A stretch of DNA of 64,000 bases from positions 1 to 64,000 of the forward strand of contig JBEKDA010000001.1 of NCBI GenBank assembly GCA_050014595.1. The letters run 5' to 3'. Source of the stretch: PALSA-129 sp050014595 (GTDB lineage Bacteria > Acidobacteriota > Terriglobia > Bryobacterales > Bryobacteraceae). The notes beneath the pieces were generated by a model. It was not told where the DNA came from. It made no database searches and was given only the letters and a program-made list of their open reading frames with translations. Below, one piece after another: positions 1 through 8,168 of the stretch. Made by a program: the position numbers and the translations under genes. The first letter of the stretch is position 1; each line of letters begins with the position of its first letter.

Positions 1-386
1 ATCGATTCCACGTTTCTTCCGTCGGTCCCCATCGGGCAAAGCCCGGTGAGTGCCGCAAGGCCTTAACAGCCGCCGAGAAGTATCAGTACCACCTGAAAAG
101 CAACGCTTGCTGGCCAGCAAGTGGATGCGAAAGTTTGCGACGAGCGCAACTTCTTTATCCAACTCAAAAGTAGCATGCGGCCAGTGCGAGGCCGCGGGAG
201 AAAAACTGCAAGTGGATGTAAACAGGGCAAATTCAGTTGAAAGATTTTTGTCAACAGGACTTTGAGCTCTCCCAGGCTGCAGCCGATTCCTGGCAGCGGG
301 TCTGGGAATTCGAACTCAGGCGCCAAGGGGATATCGCCAGGAATCGGTTTTTCTAAGCGCCGCGGCGTACGTCGCGGCTGACGGGC
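1..386. other. Edge region without a supported gene
   Basis: No reading frame here has a credible start, ribosome binding site and family signature together. The plus frame from about 222 to 356 reads through a short stretch ending QRVWEFELRRQGDIARNRFF that vaguely recalls the last helix of a dienelactone hydrolase. It has no start and follows a stop at 219. Base composition is lower in GC than most of the window, which fits decayed or foreign DNA. Confidence 0.4.
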
Positions 387-644
387 CGTCCAGGGTGTGA
401 GTTCGCGGCGGCGTCGAGGAAGCTGAGATCCCAGGGCTTTACGACGGTCGACGCATGGGAGCGCCTGGCGGATTAGCTGGCCCTGTTTAGGCTCATCCTG
501 CCGGCAGCCGGTGCGTTGGAACGAGCTCGCGTTCTCCACACAGAGGACGAATGGTCATTCTGGGACGCGATAATCGTGGCCGTCTGCCTGGAATGCGGCG
601 AGGGATCCACTCAAGATAGTCGGATTCTCATTATCGAAGCCTAA
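387..644 (+). pseudogene. Decayed PIN-domain (VapC-like) toxin remnant
   Basis: The plus frame reads a C-terminal PIN-like region: EFAAASRKLRSQGFTTVDAW, an in-frame TAG at 474, then LALFRLILPAAGALERARVL and WSFWDAIIVAVCLECG. The FWDAIIVA block matches the helix of VapC-type PIN nucleases that carries a conserved acidic residue. The usual SED motif and the C-terminal IVNPF-like strand are missing. There is no N-terminal half with the first catalytic Asp and no antitoxin gene upstream. I read this as a truncated, stop-interrupted fragment. The assignment rests on motif recognition alone. Confidence 0.42.
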
Positions 645-703
645 ACGTGCCGGCGACTTTCCGGAGCTTGTCGCCGGTAAAGTCGACCGGCTGGTTAGAA
701 CTT

Positions 704-1594
704 CTATTTGCCACCGCTCAAAGCACTGTCAAATAGGGAATCCTTCATGACTGCGTCCGTGGGCAGTACAAACCGGAAATCCGCCTTGTTCAATTCAGGG
801 GATGATATCTTAACATGGGTCTCAACAGACGAGCCTTTGATTTTCGCGCTGTTGAGGACACCAATAGACCTGTTCATCATTTCCCTCATGCTCTTCCTGT
901 TCTCTTCCGTCACCTTCTGCCCATTGCCTTTGATCGCTTCGTCAAGTTGTTCATCGGTGATTTCGGGCAGTGCTGCATCCTCTTCATTACGTTCAAGAGT
1001 GCGAGCGTACTTCACGATGAGATGCTTCGACTTCGAAATCCAGAACGTCTCTTTTTTTGCGGCCGTTGATGATCCACTAACGACGTAACAGTCTTCTTCT
1101 CCGACCTGTTCGGTCTTCTCCATCTTGGGGTCTTTTAGCCTTGAAAACGGAGCCGGCCGGCCCTTGAAGAAGAGCGAAGGTATTGTGAAGGCGGCGCCGC
1201 CAGAAATCCCCGTGGCGCTGGCCAGGGCAAGGTCATCGCTGCCCATCTTGGAATACGCTTTCATGATTCCCATGTAGAGATAGGGCTGGGTGCCGTCGCT
1301 CCACACCGCTGCTTCCTGGGTCATGCCAGCCATCGGCATGTTCTTCTGGGTCCATGAAATCAGGTACAGATTGGGTTTCTTGAGCAGGATTGAAAATGAC
1401 GTCTCTATGCTCATCTTCGTACTACCGGTGTCGATGTCTACAACGATGATTCCTGCTGCCTTGTAGGTTTGCAATAACTCATAGGTGGTTGTCACCTCCT
1501 TGAATATCTCGCCGGGGGTTATGCCCTGTGCAGAGACATTCGCGGCCAGACCGATTATACTGAGGACAATCGCAATCATATTTCCCTTAGACAT
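704..1594 (-). CDS. Secreted LolA/DUF2092-like protein
   Basis: A 296-residue exported protein with a signal peptide at residues 1-22 ending NVSA. The ATG is chosen because AAAGGAG lies just upstream of it; a longer reading frame upstream has no such site. The mature part alternates strands in the style of LolA/LppX half-barrels: a segment on past exposure (KMSIETSFSILLKKPNLYLI), then a displayed-sugar-free loop (AVWSDGTQPYLYMG), then EEDCYVVSGSS followed by ETFWISKSKHLIVKY. This order is usual in DUF2092-type periplasmic proteins that bind lipid-like ligands. Codon use and GC are lower than in the genes to the right. The exact substrate is unknown; it could also be an unrelated outer-membrane-associated protein with the same fold. 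Confidence 0.6.
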   Translation of the reverse strand: MSKGNMIAIVLSIIGLAANVSAQGITPGEIFKEVTTTYELLQTYKAAGIIVVDIDTGSTKMSIETSFSILLKKPNLYLISWTQKNMPMAGMTQEAAVWSDGTQPYLYMGIMKAYSKMGSDDLALASATGISGGAAFTIPSLFFKGRPAPFSRLKDPKMEKTEQVGEEDCYVVSGSSTAAKKETFWISKSKHLIVKYARTLERNEEDAALPEITDEQLDEAIKGNGQKVTEENRKSMREMMNRSIGVLNSAKIKGSSVETHVKISSPELNKADFRFVLPTDAVMKDSLFDSALSGGK

Positions 1595-1830
1595 GTCATC
1601 TCCTTTCTCGAAGCTTGTCGCACGCGCTACGGGAATTAGACCACATCTCAACCGCCCGGACAACGCCATGCAGCTCTTGCAAACAGCCCAACCCACCAGC
1701 AATGCCTTCGCGGACCCCCAAACGGCTTGGAGGAAGTGTGCACTGGATTAGTCTCGTTAAAGTCCCCGTTACGTCATCTGGACGTAAAAGGAAACCGGCC
1801 CTCCCCGGCGCTCGCTACAATGATGAGTCC

Positions 1831-3144
1831 ATGTCCTTGCGCCATTTCCTGGAGCGCTACTTCGAGTTCGCGGCGCTCGGCGCCAACTGGCGCACCGAAA
1901 TCCTGGCGGGCTTCACCACGTTCATGACGATGGCGTACATCGTCTTCGTCAATCCCGCCATCCTTCACGAAACCGGCATGCCGCTGGCGGCGGTCACGGC
2001 CGCGACGTGTTTATCGGCTGCCATCGGCAGTTGCCTGATGGGCGCTTTCGCCCGCTACCCCATTGCGCTCGCGCCGGGCATGGGGCTCAACGCTTACTTC
2101 ACGTACTCGGTGGTCAAGGGCATGGGGATTCCCTGGCAGGCGGCGCTGGGCGCGGTGTTCCTCTCCGGACTGGCCTTTTTTCTACTCACGCTGCTGGGCG
2201 TGCGGCAGGTGATCCTCTCCGCCATTCCGTTCGAACTTCACGCCGCGGTGGCCGCCGGCGTCGGCCTCTTCATCGCCTTGATCGGCCTCCGCAATTCCGG
2301 AATCGTGGTGCCCAGTGCCGCTACCACGGTGACGCTCGGACACCTCAACGATAAGAGCACCGCGCTCGCGATCTTCGGCTTGCTGCTGATCGCCGCGCTG
2401 CTGGCGTGGCGCGTGCGCGCGGCCATGCTGATCGGCATCCTTGCCACCACCTTGCTGGCGCTCGCGACCGGCGTGGCGCATTGGGCGCCGCAGACGTACA
2501 GGTTCTCGGATCTTTCGGCCACGGCCTTCAAGCTCGATCTGGCGGCTACCTTTCGCATCGGCTTCTTTGAAATCGTCTTCGTCTTCCTCTTTATCGACAT
2601 GTTCGACAACATCGGCACGCTGGTTGCGGTGGGCTCCAAGGCCGGGCTGTTCGACAGCGCGCACCGCATCCCGCGCGTCAACCGCATCCTGATTTCCGAC
2701 TCCATCGCCACCATGGCCGGTTCGCTTGCCGGCACGTCCACGGTGGTCAGCTATATCGAAAGCGCCGCCGGTGTGGCCGCGGGAGGGCGCACCGGCATTC
2801 CGGCCATCGTCACCGGGTTGTTGTTCGTGGCGGCGCTGTTCCTGGCGCCGGTGGCGGGCGCCATCCCGGCCGCGGCCACGGCTCCGGCGCTCATCATCGT
2901 GGGATGCCTCATGATGCCGGTGGTGGCCGAGATCCCATGGAACGATATCGAAGTGGCGGTCCCGGCGTTCCTCACCATGATGGCCATCCCGCTGACCTTC
3001 AGCATCGCCAACGGGCTGGCTTTCGGTTTCACCACCTACACGCTGATGAAGATTCTGCGCGGCAAGTTCCGCCAGGTGAACTGGCTGGTGTATGTGCTGA
3101 CGGCGATTTTTATTGCGCGGTTCCTGTATCTGTCGAGGGGGTGA
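1831..3144 (+). CDS. NCS2-family purine permease (AzgA/PbuG-like)
   Basis: A 437-residue polytopic inner-membrane transporter with about 12-14 hydrophobic segments, the usual size for the AzgA branch of NCS2 proton symporters for adenine, guanine and hypoxanthine. Family signatures visible are WRTEILAGFTTFMTMAYIVF at the N-terminus, GMGLNAYFTY, DMFDNIGTLVAVGSKAGL in the middle and SAAGVAAGGRTGIPAIVTGL, which contributes to the substrate site. The ATG at 1831 gives the standard N-terminus; upstream codons in the same frame look non-coding. A guanine-deaminase-like gene lies 2.2 kb away on the other strand, consistent with purine salvage, although the two are not in one operon. Confidence 0.9.
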   Translation: MSLRHFLERYFEFAALGANWRTEILAGFTTFMTMAYIVFVNPAILHETGMPLAAVTAATCLSAAIGSCLMGAFARYPIALAPGMGLNAYFTYSVVKGMGIPWQAALGAVFLSGLAFFLLTLLGVRQVILSAIPFELHAAVAAGVGLFIALIGLRNSGIVVPSAATTVTLGHLNDKSTALAIFGLLLIAALLAWRVRAAMLIGILATTLLALATGVAHWAPQTYRFSDLSATAFKLDLAATFRIGFFEIVFVFLFIDMFDNIGTLVAVGSKAGLFDSAHRIPRVNRILISDSIATMAGSLAGTSTVVSYIESAAGVAAGGRTGIPAIVTGLLFVAALFLAPVAGAIPAAATAPALIIVGCLMMPVVAEIPWNDIEVAVPAFLTMMAIPLTFSIANGLAFGFTTYTLMKILRGKFRQVNWLVYVLTAIFIARFLYLSRG

Positions 3145-3178
3145 AGGCGGCGGCGCCGCCATGCCTAGCGGTAGAGGG

Positions 3179-3397
3179 TTACTGCTGGTCTTCCAGGTGT
3201 TCGATTGGTTCTTCGTGGGCGATGATGATATTCCCAAGGCGGGTCATGGTCTCGGTCAGTTGGCCCATACGTTCGTCGTTTTTCATCTGTGCGGCGGCGA
3301 TCAGTTCAACGGTTTGGGTGAGGGCTTCGTGCCGTTCGGTGAGGCGTTCGAGGCGCTCATCAATGGTTGGTTTCCTGGGTGCGTTGTCGTTTTCCAT
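3179..3397 (-). CDS. Small coiled-coil protein
   Basis: A 72-residue hydrophilic protein with no signal peptide. Heptad-like spacing through RLERLTERHEALTQTVELI and MGQLTETMTRLGNIII predicts one long amphipathic helix or coiled coil. AAGGAG stands about 13 nt upstream of the ATG. The gene is convergent with the purine permease, whose stop is 35 bp away. Short coiled-coil proteins of this style, starting MENDN and carrying PTIDERLERL, look like a family expanded in Solibacter-type genomes, but no function is known to me. Confidence 0.6.
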   Translation of the reverse strand: MENDNAPRKPTIDERLERLTERHEALTQTVELIAAAQMKNDERMGQLTETMTRLGNIIIAHEEPIEHLEDQQ

Positions 3398-3517
3398 TGG
3401 GCTGTGGCTGGCTCCTTTTCTAGTTTATCTCAGTGGCCAACATGTGTGTCGCCGAGCAAGCCCGTGGCAAAAGGCGTCGGGATGCAACTGCTGGCTGGGA
3501 TGTCGCCGCGGCGGTGC

Positions 3518-4201
3518 TTAGGGATGGAGGCTCAGCGTGGCTTTTCCGGCGGGGCCGTTGTAAATCAGCTCGACCGAATAGATGCCCTTGCTCAGGCCGC
3601 GGTAGGAGAAGAAAAGCAGGCCTGCCTGGGGAAGCGGGCGGTCGCCCTCCGGCAGCGCGGCCTTTTGAATCTTCTGTTGCATGGCGTGCTGCAACGGCAT
3701 CGGCATGTGGACCGGCGCGGGCGGCGGGGCGCCGGAATCGCCCCCACCGCCGGTCGAGAGCCCGGTTTTTGATTTCGATGACGGGGCCTCGGGCGGCTCC
3801 CACGAGGGATCTTTCGCACTGGAGAAAACCAGACCGAAGGGCTGGCTGGGCAAGGGCGTCTTCTTGCCGTTGATGCGGATCGAAAAGTCGCCGGTGGCGA
3901 GCGTCAGCCGCGCTCCGGGCGGGCCGAACAGGCCCGCTTCGACCACCACATAATCCTCCGTCGAAAAGGTCCCTTGCGGCGTGGGGATGCCGTGCTCCAC
4001 GAAGTCGGCCGCAATGATGACGGCGCCAACGTGAGCCAGTGCCTGATAATCGGTCGGAGCCAATCTGGGCGGCAGGCCCTTGACTTCGTTGGCCGGCGCC
4101 TCTTTAGCAGGCGCGTCCTTGGCAGGACGCTGTTGCTCCTGGGCGCACAGACCAAGGGCGATGATCCAGACGGTGTTTCTCAAGACTTGGGAAATTCGCA
4201 T
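3518..4201 (-). CDS. Hypothetical secreted protein
   Basis: A 227-residue protein beginning MRISQVLRNTVWIIALGLCA, a short signal peptide, followed by a low-complexity KDAPAKEAPANE linker. The middle resembles an immunoglobulin-like beta domain (HGIPTPQGTFSTEDYVVVEA, RLTLATGDFSIRINGKK). A Pro/Gly-rich stretch around residues 135-165 follows, and the C-terminus ends in beta strands (GIYSVELIYNGPAGKATLSL). I do not recognise the family. The start is the Met before the signal peptide; an upstream extension lacks coding character. It diverges from the ferredoxin-MBL gene that starts 193 bp away, so the two may share a regulatory region. Confidence 0.65.
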   Translation of the reverse strand: MRISQVLRNTVWIIALGLCAQEQQRPAKDAPAKEAPANEVKGLPPRLAPTDYQALAHVGAVIIAADFVEHGIPTPQGTFSTEDYVVVEAGLFGPPGARLTLATGDFSIRINGKKTPLPSQPFGLVFSSAKDPSWEPPEAPSSKSKTGLSTGGGGDSGAPPPAPVHMPMPLQHAMQQKIQKAALPEGDRPLPQAGLLFFSYRGLSKGIYSVELIYNGPAGKATLSLHP

Positions 4202-4394
4202 GCCAGCTTTCAACCTAACATGGCGGAGGCCCCTCCGGCATGGCGGCCTTGGCTTCTTTTCCCGTTCCGCTTCGGAGACCGGGGCGGCCACAACCTCGCG
4301 CGCCCGCTCGGCCGCGGGTCTGCTGCGCCGGCCACGGCGAAAAGGTTCCCACGGAGAATTAGAGCGGGGCCGCCGGCTGTGCCATCCTGAAAAT

Positions 4395-5258
4395 ATGGCG
4401 GACGGCGGCCGGCGATTGGCCGAAAACGTGGAGGGGGACTTCTTTGTGGATGCCACTTGCATCGATTGCGACACGTGCCGCCAGCTTGCGCCCGCCACGT
4501 TTGGCGATACCGGCGAGTTTTCCTTTGTGCAGATTCAGCCGCGGGATGCGGGCGAGCGCGACGCGGCTTTCCGCGCCCTGGTGGCCTGCCCCACCGGCTC
4601 CATCGGCGCCGCCGACAAGAGCGCCGCAGCGCGCGCCGCCGATGAATTTCCGCTGCGGCTCGCGTCCGGCGTTTTCTATTGTGGGTTCAATTCGCACAAG
4701 TCGTTCGGCGGCAACAGCTATTTTGTGGAGCAAGCGGAAGGCAACTGGCTGGTCGATTCGCCGCGGTTCGTCGAGCGGCTGGCGCGGCGCTTCGCGGAAA
4801 AGGGCGGCATCCGCTACATCTTTCTCACGCATCGCGACGATGTGGCCGACGCCGCGCGCTATGCCGGACGCTTCCACGCCGCGCGTATCATCCATCGCCT
4901 GGAACGATCGGCGCAGCCCGATGCGGAGTGCGTGATCGAGGGCCACGATGCGGTGGAGCTCGCGCCCGGGTTTCTGGCGATTCCCACGCCGGGCCACACG
5001 CGCGGCCACTGCGCGCTGCTCTACCAGGATCGCTTCCTGTTCAGCGGCGACCACATGTGGTGGAGCCGGCCGCGCGGGCGGCTGACAGCGTCGCGCGACG
5101 TCTGCTGGCATTCGTGGAGCGAGCAGGTGGAATCCGTGCGGCTGCTGCAACGGTATTCGTTCGAGTGGGTGCTGCCCGGCCACGGCCAGCGGGTTACCTT
5201 CCCGCGCGACGAAATGCGGCGGCAACTGGGCAGGCTGGTGAGCGCGCTCGAAGAATGA
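4395..5258 (+). CDS. Ferredoxin-metallo-beta-lactamase fusion protein
   Basis: A 287-residue cytoplasmic protein. Residues 15-70 form a small 4Fe-4S ferredoxin-like domain with Cys22-x2-Cys25-x2-Cys28 and a distal Cys65-Pro. Residues 90-287 are an MBL fold with GHTRGH at 201-205, GDH at 218-220 and a late PGHG. The first metal motif, normally HxHxDH, reads THRDDVADA at 145-153, so only one His is present. Related plant and cyanobacterial ferredoxin-MBL proteins use a variant THxDDVADH, and here the last His is Ala. Metal occupancy and activity are therefore uncertain. The substrate is unknown; the fusion suggests a redox-coupled hydrolase or flavodiiron-like partner. Confidence 0.82.
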   Translation: MADGGRRLAENVEGDFFVDATCIDCDTCRQLAPATFGDTGEFSFVQIQPRDAGERDAAFRALVACPTGSIGAADKSAAARAADEFPLRLASGVFYCGFNSHKSFGGNSYFVEQAEGNWLVDSPRFVERLARRFAEKGGIRYIFLTHRDDVADAARYAGRFHAARIIHRLERSAQPDAECVIEGHDAVELAPGFLAIPTPGHTRGHCALLYQDRFLFSGDHMWWSRPRGRLTASRDVCWHSWSEQVESVRLLQRYSFEWVLPGHGQRVTFPRDEMRRQLGRLVSALEE

Positions 5259-5346
5259 TCCTCAGGCAGCACTCGAGACGCCGGTTTACCGATAGATCGA
5301 TCCTACCGAGGCGCCCCGTGTGACCGCCTTTGGGGGATGCGCCCCG

Positions 5347-5811
5347 CTAATACGCCACTCTTCCCGCTCGGCCCGCCCACTCTTCGAACGGCCGTGTGGC
5401 GTGTTGATCCGCCACCTGCACCATCGGAATCGCGCGCTCCGCCGGCGGCACGCCGATTTCCTTATAGATGAAACCGTCGTCGAAGCCGGCCGCGGCCGCA
5501 TCGTCGTGGGTTGCCGCGTAGAACACCCGCGCCGGGCGCGCCCAGTAGATGGCCCCCAGGCACATCGGGCAAGGTTCGCAGGAGGTGTAGATATCGCAAC
5601 CCGCCAGTTGGAAGTCGCCCAGCACCCGGCAAGCTTCGCGGATGGCGACGATCTCGGCGTGGGCGGTGGGATCGTTGGCGCGCGTCACCTGGTTGGTCCC
5701 GGTCGAGATCACGATCCCATCCTTTACCACTAGCGCGGCGAACGGCCCGCCGTCCCGCCGCACGTTTTCCGCCGCCAGATCGATCGCCTGCTTGAGAAAT
5801 GTGTTGTTCAT
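5347..5811 (-). CDS. Nucleoside/guanine deaminase (GuaD-like, CDA fold)
   Basis: A 154-residue zinc deaminase of the cytidine-deaminase superfamily. The zinc site is visible as PTAHAEIVAIREA with His51 and catalytic Glu53, and CEPCPMCLGAIYWAR with Cys81 and Cys84. The length, the GGPFAALVVKDG N-terminus and the late GFDDGFIYKEIG segment fit the Bacillus GuaD branch, which converts guanine to xanthine, better than the tRNA adenosine deaminase TadA. Function is inferred from family. A purine permease gene lies about 2.2 kb away on the opposite strand. Confidence 0.85.
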   Translation of the reverse strand: MNNTFLKQAIDLAAENVRRDGGPFAALVVKDGIVISTGTNQVTRANDPTAHAEIVAIREACRVLGDFQLAGCDIYTSCEPCPMCLGAIYWARPARVFYAATHDDAAAAGFDDGFIYKEIGVPPAERAIPMVQVADQHATRPFEEWAGRAGRVAY

Positions 5812-5860
5812 GAGCCCCGGGCGCCATTCAATAGCCTACACGAACGGGCGCGGTCCGGGG

Positions 5861-5996
5861 TGGGACGGACGATCGGTTTTTGTCGCCGGCCACTCAGCCG
5901 GATGTCTTCCGGGGGGAAGGCCGTGGTGGTTTTGTCAGGGATGACAGACCATGGTTTTGTCGGGGATGACAGACCACACAAGGCGATGGTCTGTCC
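5861..5996. repeat. Dispersed repeat family E (ACAGACCA element)
   Basis: The gap between the deaminase and the PAS-LuxR gene contains a 25-bp imperfect tandem repeat: GGTTTTGTCAGGGATGACAG at 5928 continuing to ACCAT at 5952, and again at 5953-5977 with two substitutions. An inverted ATGGTCTGTCC follows at 5986-5996. A related ACGGACGATCGGTTTTTG lies at 5866-5883. The same ACAGACCATCGGTTTT core recurs at 58831. No gene is supported inside. Confidence 0.6.
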
Positions 5997-6014
5997 TACT
6001 GCAGCCGGACTGTT

Positions 6015-6698
6015 CTATGCCTCGACGAGGCCTGCGCGGATGGCGTATCGCACCATGCTGGCGGTCTCGTGGACGCCGAGCTTTTCCAGGATCCGGCTGC
6101 GGTGCGAGTCGGTGGTCTTGTAGCTGATCCCCAACTGCGCGGCGGCCTCTTTGGTCGACTTGCCGCGGGCGATGAGCACCAGCACCTGCCGTTCCCGCTC
6201 CGTCAGGGCGAAGACGATCCGCACCGACTCCGCGTCCGGGATGAACATGCCCTTCTTGCGGTCCGTGACATCGGCCACCGTGCCCATGAATCCGGCAAAA
6301 CCGCCATTGGCGTGGTAGCGCGGCACTCCCGCGCTCTCCACCCAGGCATAGGATTCGTCGGCCCGCTGCAACCGGAATTGCATGCGGAAGGGTTGCCGGG
6401 CTTGGAAAGCCCGCAGGTAAGTTTCCATGCACAGGTCCCGATCGTCCGGGTGCAGGCCTTCCGCCCAGCCGCCGCCGGTCTCCTCTTCGGCGGTCCGGCC
6501 GCGGTATTGGAGCCAGGCGGGGTTCACGTAGTCGTATTCGGCATCCGGACCGGAGGTCCAGATCATTGCCGGGCAGTCGTCGGCCAGCCGCAGGAACTGC
6601 CGCTCGCCTGCCCGTTGCAGTTGTTCCACCTGGGTCTGGAGATTCGCAAAGCGCCGTTTGAGTACTGTCAATTCATCCGCTTGGATTCCGGTCGCCAT
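6015..6698 (-). CDS. PAS-domain LuxR-type transcriptional regulator
   Basis: A 227-residue protein. Residues 30-150 form a PAS sensor domain (MIWTSGPDAEYDYVNPAWLQ, GLHPDDRDLCMETY, FAGFMGTVADVTDRK). Residues 165-227 are a LuxR/FixJ helix-turn-helix (LTERERQVLVLIARGKSTKE then GISYKTTDSHRSRILEKLGV). It lacks a receiver domain, so it probably senses a small ligand or redox cue directly. A short predicted coil links the N-terminus (LKRRFANLQTQVEQLQ). The start at 6698 has no strong ribosome site, and the true start could differ by a few codons. It diverges from the ECF sigma operon with 153 bp between them. Confidence 0.85.
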   Translation of the reverse strand: MATGIQADELTVLKRRFANLQTQVEQLQRAGERQFLRLADDCPAMIWTSGPDAEYDYVNPAWLQYRGRTAEEETGGGWAEGLHPDDRDLCMETYLRAFQARQPFRMQFRLQRADESYAWVESAGVPRYHANGGFAGFMGTVADVTDRKKGMFIPDAESVRIVFALTERERQVLVLIARGKSTKEAAAQLGISYKTTDSHRSRILEKLGVHETASMVRYAIRAGLVEA

Positions 6699-6851
6699 TG
6701 TAGAATAAAACCTGTACTCAAAATGATAGGATAGGGAACGCCAGCCGTAAAGTACCAAAAATAGGCAGGTACCTCTTGACAACCGCCTTTCGGAACGTAA
6801 CCGTTTGAGCCACTTAGCTTTTATGGAACTTGCCGGGCGCCCTGGGGAATT

Positions 6852-7481
6852 ATGATTAAGAGGGAAATGGCGCACGAGTCGACCGAAACTGATGACGAGT
6901 TGTTAGCTCGTCTGCGGCGCGGGGATGAAGCAGCGTTTGTAGCGCTGTATCGTCGCCGCCAGGGCGCCATCTACCGTTTTGCGATGCACATGAGCGGTTC
7001 AGCCACCGCCGCCGAGGACATCACCCAGGAGGTTTTCCTGGCGCTGCTCCGCCGGGAATGCGGGTACGACCCGAAGCGCGGCACGCTTTCCGGTTATTTG
7101 TTCGGCATCGCCAGAAAGTTAGTGTTACGGAATCTGGAACGCGGCCGGGCGGATGTGGCGCTGGAAAGCGAGGCGGACGATGCGGCCTTGCCCGAGTTGG
7201 CGGTGATCCACGACCCGCTGATCGATCTCACGCGGCGGGAAGGGATCGAAGCCTTGCGGCGGGCGGTGCTGGCTTTGCCGCGCCGCTACCGCGAAGTGGT
7301 TCTGCTGTGCGATCTGGAAGAGTTGGATTACGCGGACGCGGCGGTGGCGTTGCGATGTCCCATCGGAACGGTGCGATCCCGCATGCACCGGGCGCGCGCT
7401 CTGCTGTTCGAGAAACTGAACCAGGACCGGAACCCCCGGCTGGCGGTCGGCCCCTGGAAGCCGATGAGGGTTGCCATATGA
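6852..7481 (+). CDS. ECF RNA polymerase sigma factor
   Basis: A 209-residue sigma-70 family group IV factor. Region 2 is seen in LYRRRQGAIYRFAMHMSG and AEDITQEVFLALLR. Region 4 is LPRRYREVVLLCDLEELDYA followed by LRCPIGTVRSRMHRARALL, the DNA-binding helix-turn-helix. The gene starts an apparent three-gene operon: the next gene, a ZAS-type anti-sigma factor, overlaps by four bases, and a secreted protein follows four bases after that. The start may be 6852 or the Met five codons later. A GGAAC at 6792-6796 could be an ECF -35 element for autoregulation, but no clear -10 is visible. Confidence 0.92.
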   Translation: MIKREMAHESTETDDELLARLRRGDEAAFVALYRRRQGAIYRFAMHMSGSATAAEDITQEVFLALLRRECGYDPKRGTLSGYLFGIARKLVLRNLERGRADVALESEADDAALPELAVIHDPLIDLTRREGIEALRRAVLALPRRYREVVLLCDLEELDYADAAVALRCPIGTVRSRMHRARALLFEKLNQDRNPRLAVGPWKPMRVAI

Positions 7482-8164
7482 CGTGTGTGGAATTCTGGAA
7501 TCACGTGGCAGAGGGGGGCCTTGAGGCATCCCCGGGCTCCGGCCACCTGGCGGAGTGCGCGGCCTGCGCCGCTCGCTGGGATCGGCAGCAGGCGCTCCAA
7601 GCCGGGCTGCGGCTGGTCTCCGCTGGAATGCGTGGCGAGGTAGCGCCCCCGCGTGTCGAGGCGGGCCTGGTAGCCGCGTTCCGCTCGCAAGCCCGATTCG
7701 AACGGGGCCGGGCGTCCTCGTATTCCCCGAGCTCGTATTCCTGGTGGCCGCCGGTCCTCACCTGGGCGTCCGCCGCCGCCGCCACGGTCGTGCTGGCGGT
7801 GGTTCTGATGCATGGGTCGCGCCCCGTGCCGGCCTCCATCGCTCCCGTGTCCGCGCCGCACCGCATCGCGCCGCCGGCCGTGGAATCGGCCGACGCGGCG
7901 GTTGACCGGGTAGAGGAAGATTCCTACGGCGCGGATAACGATTTTATCCCTGTGCCGAACGCCGCCCGCATCGAACCCAATGAAGACGTGCACCTGGTGC
8001 GCGTGGAAGCAACCCGCTCCGCCATGATGGCGCTGGGAGTTGTGGTCAGCGCGGAGAACGCTTCCGATACCGTGGTGGCCGATGTGGTTCTTGGTTCCGA
8101 TGGCATGGCCCGCGCCGTGCGCCTGGTAACCAACGGCGACGGCTCGCTGCTGGAAGAGGAATAG
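7478..8164 (+). CDS. ZAS-type anti-sigma factor with one TM helix
   Basis: A 228-residue membrane protein that begins inside the sigma gene stop (ATGA overlap), implying translational coupling. The N-terminal domain has His23-x3-Cys27-x2-Cys30, the zinc-binding HxxxCxxC signature of ZAS anti-sigma domains that clamp an ECF factor. A single membrane helix lies at about residues 93-111 (LTWASAAAATVVLAVVLM). The periplasmic part of about 115 residues contains a repeat-like module VRVEATRSAMMALGVVVSAE and ends VLGSDGMARAVRLV. It probably sequesters the partner sigma until an envelope signal arrives. Signal identity is unknown. Confidence 0.85.
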   Translation: MTCVEFWNHVAEGGLEASPGSGHLAECAACAARWDRQQALQAGLRLVSAGMRGEVAPPRVEAGLVAAFRSQARFERGRASSYSPSSYSWWPPVLTWASAAAATVVLAVVLMHGSRPVPASIAPVSAPHRIAPPAVESADAAVDRVEEDSYGADNDFIPVPNAARIEPNEDVHLVRVEATRSAMMALGVVVSAENASDTVVADVVLGSDGMARAVRLVTNGDGSLLEEE

Positions 8165-8168
8165 GAGT

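Noticed and set aside
222..356. Dienelactone-hydrolase-like C-terminus
   Set aside because: Only about 30 residues with a faint resemblance, no start and a stop just upstream.
63..539. 158-residue minus-strand reading frame
   Set aside because: Pro/Arg-rich composition and no family signature or ribosome site; it lies opposite the PIN remnant.
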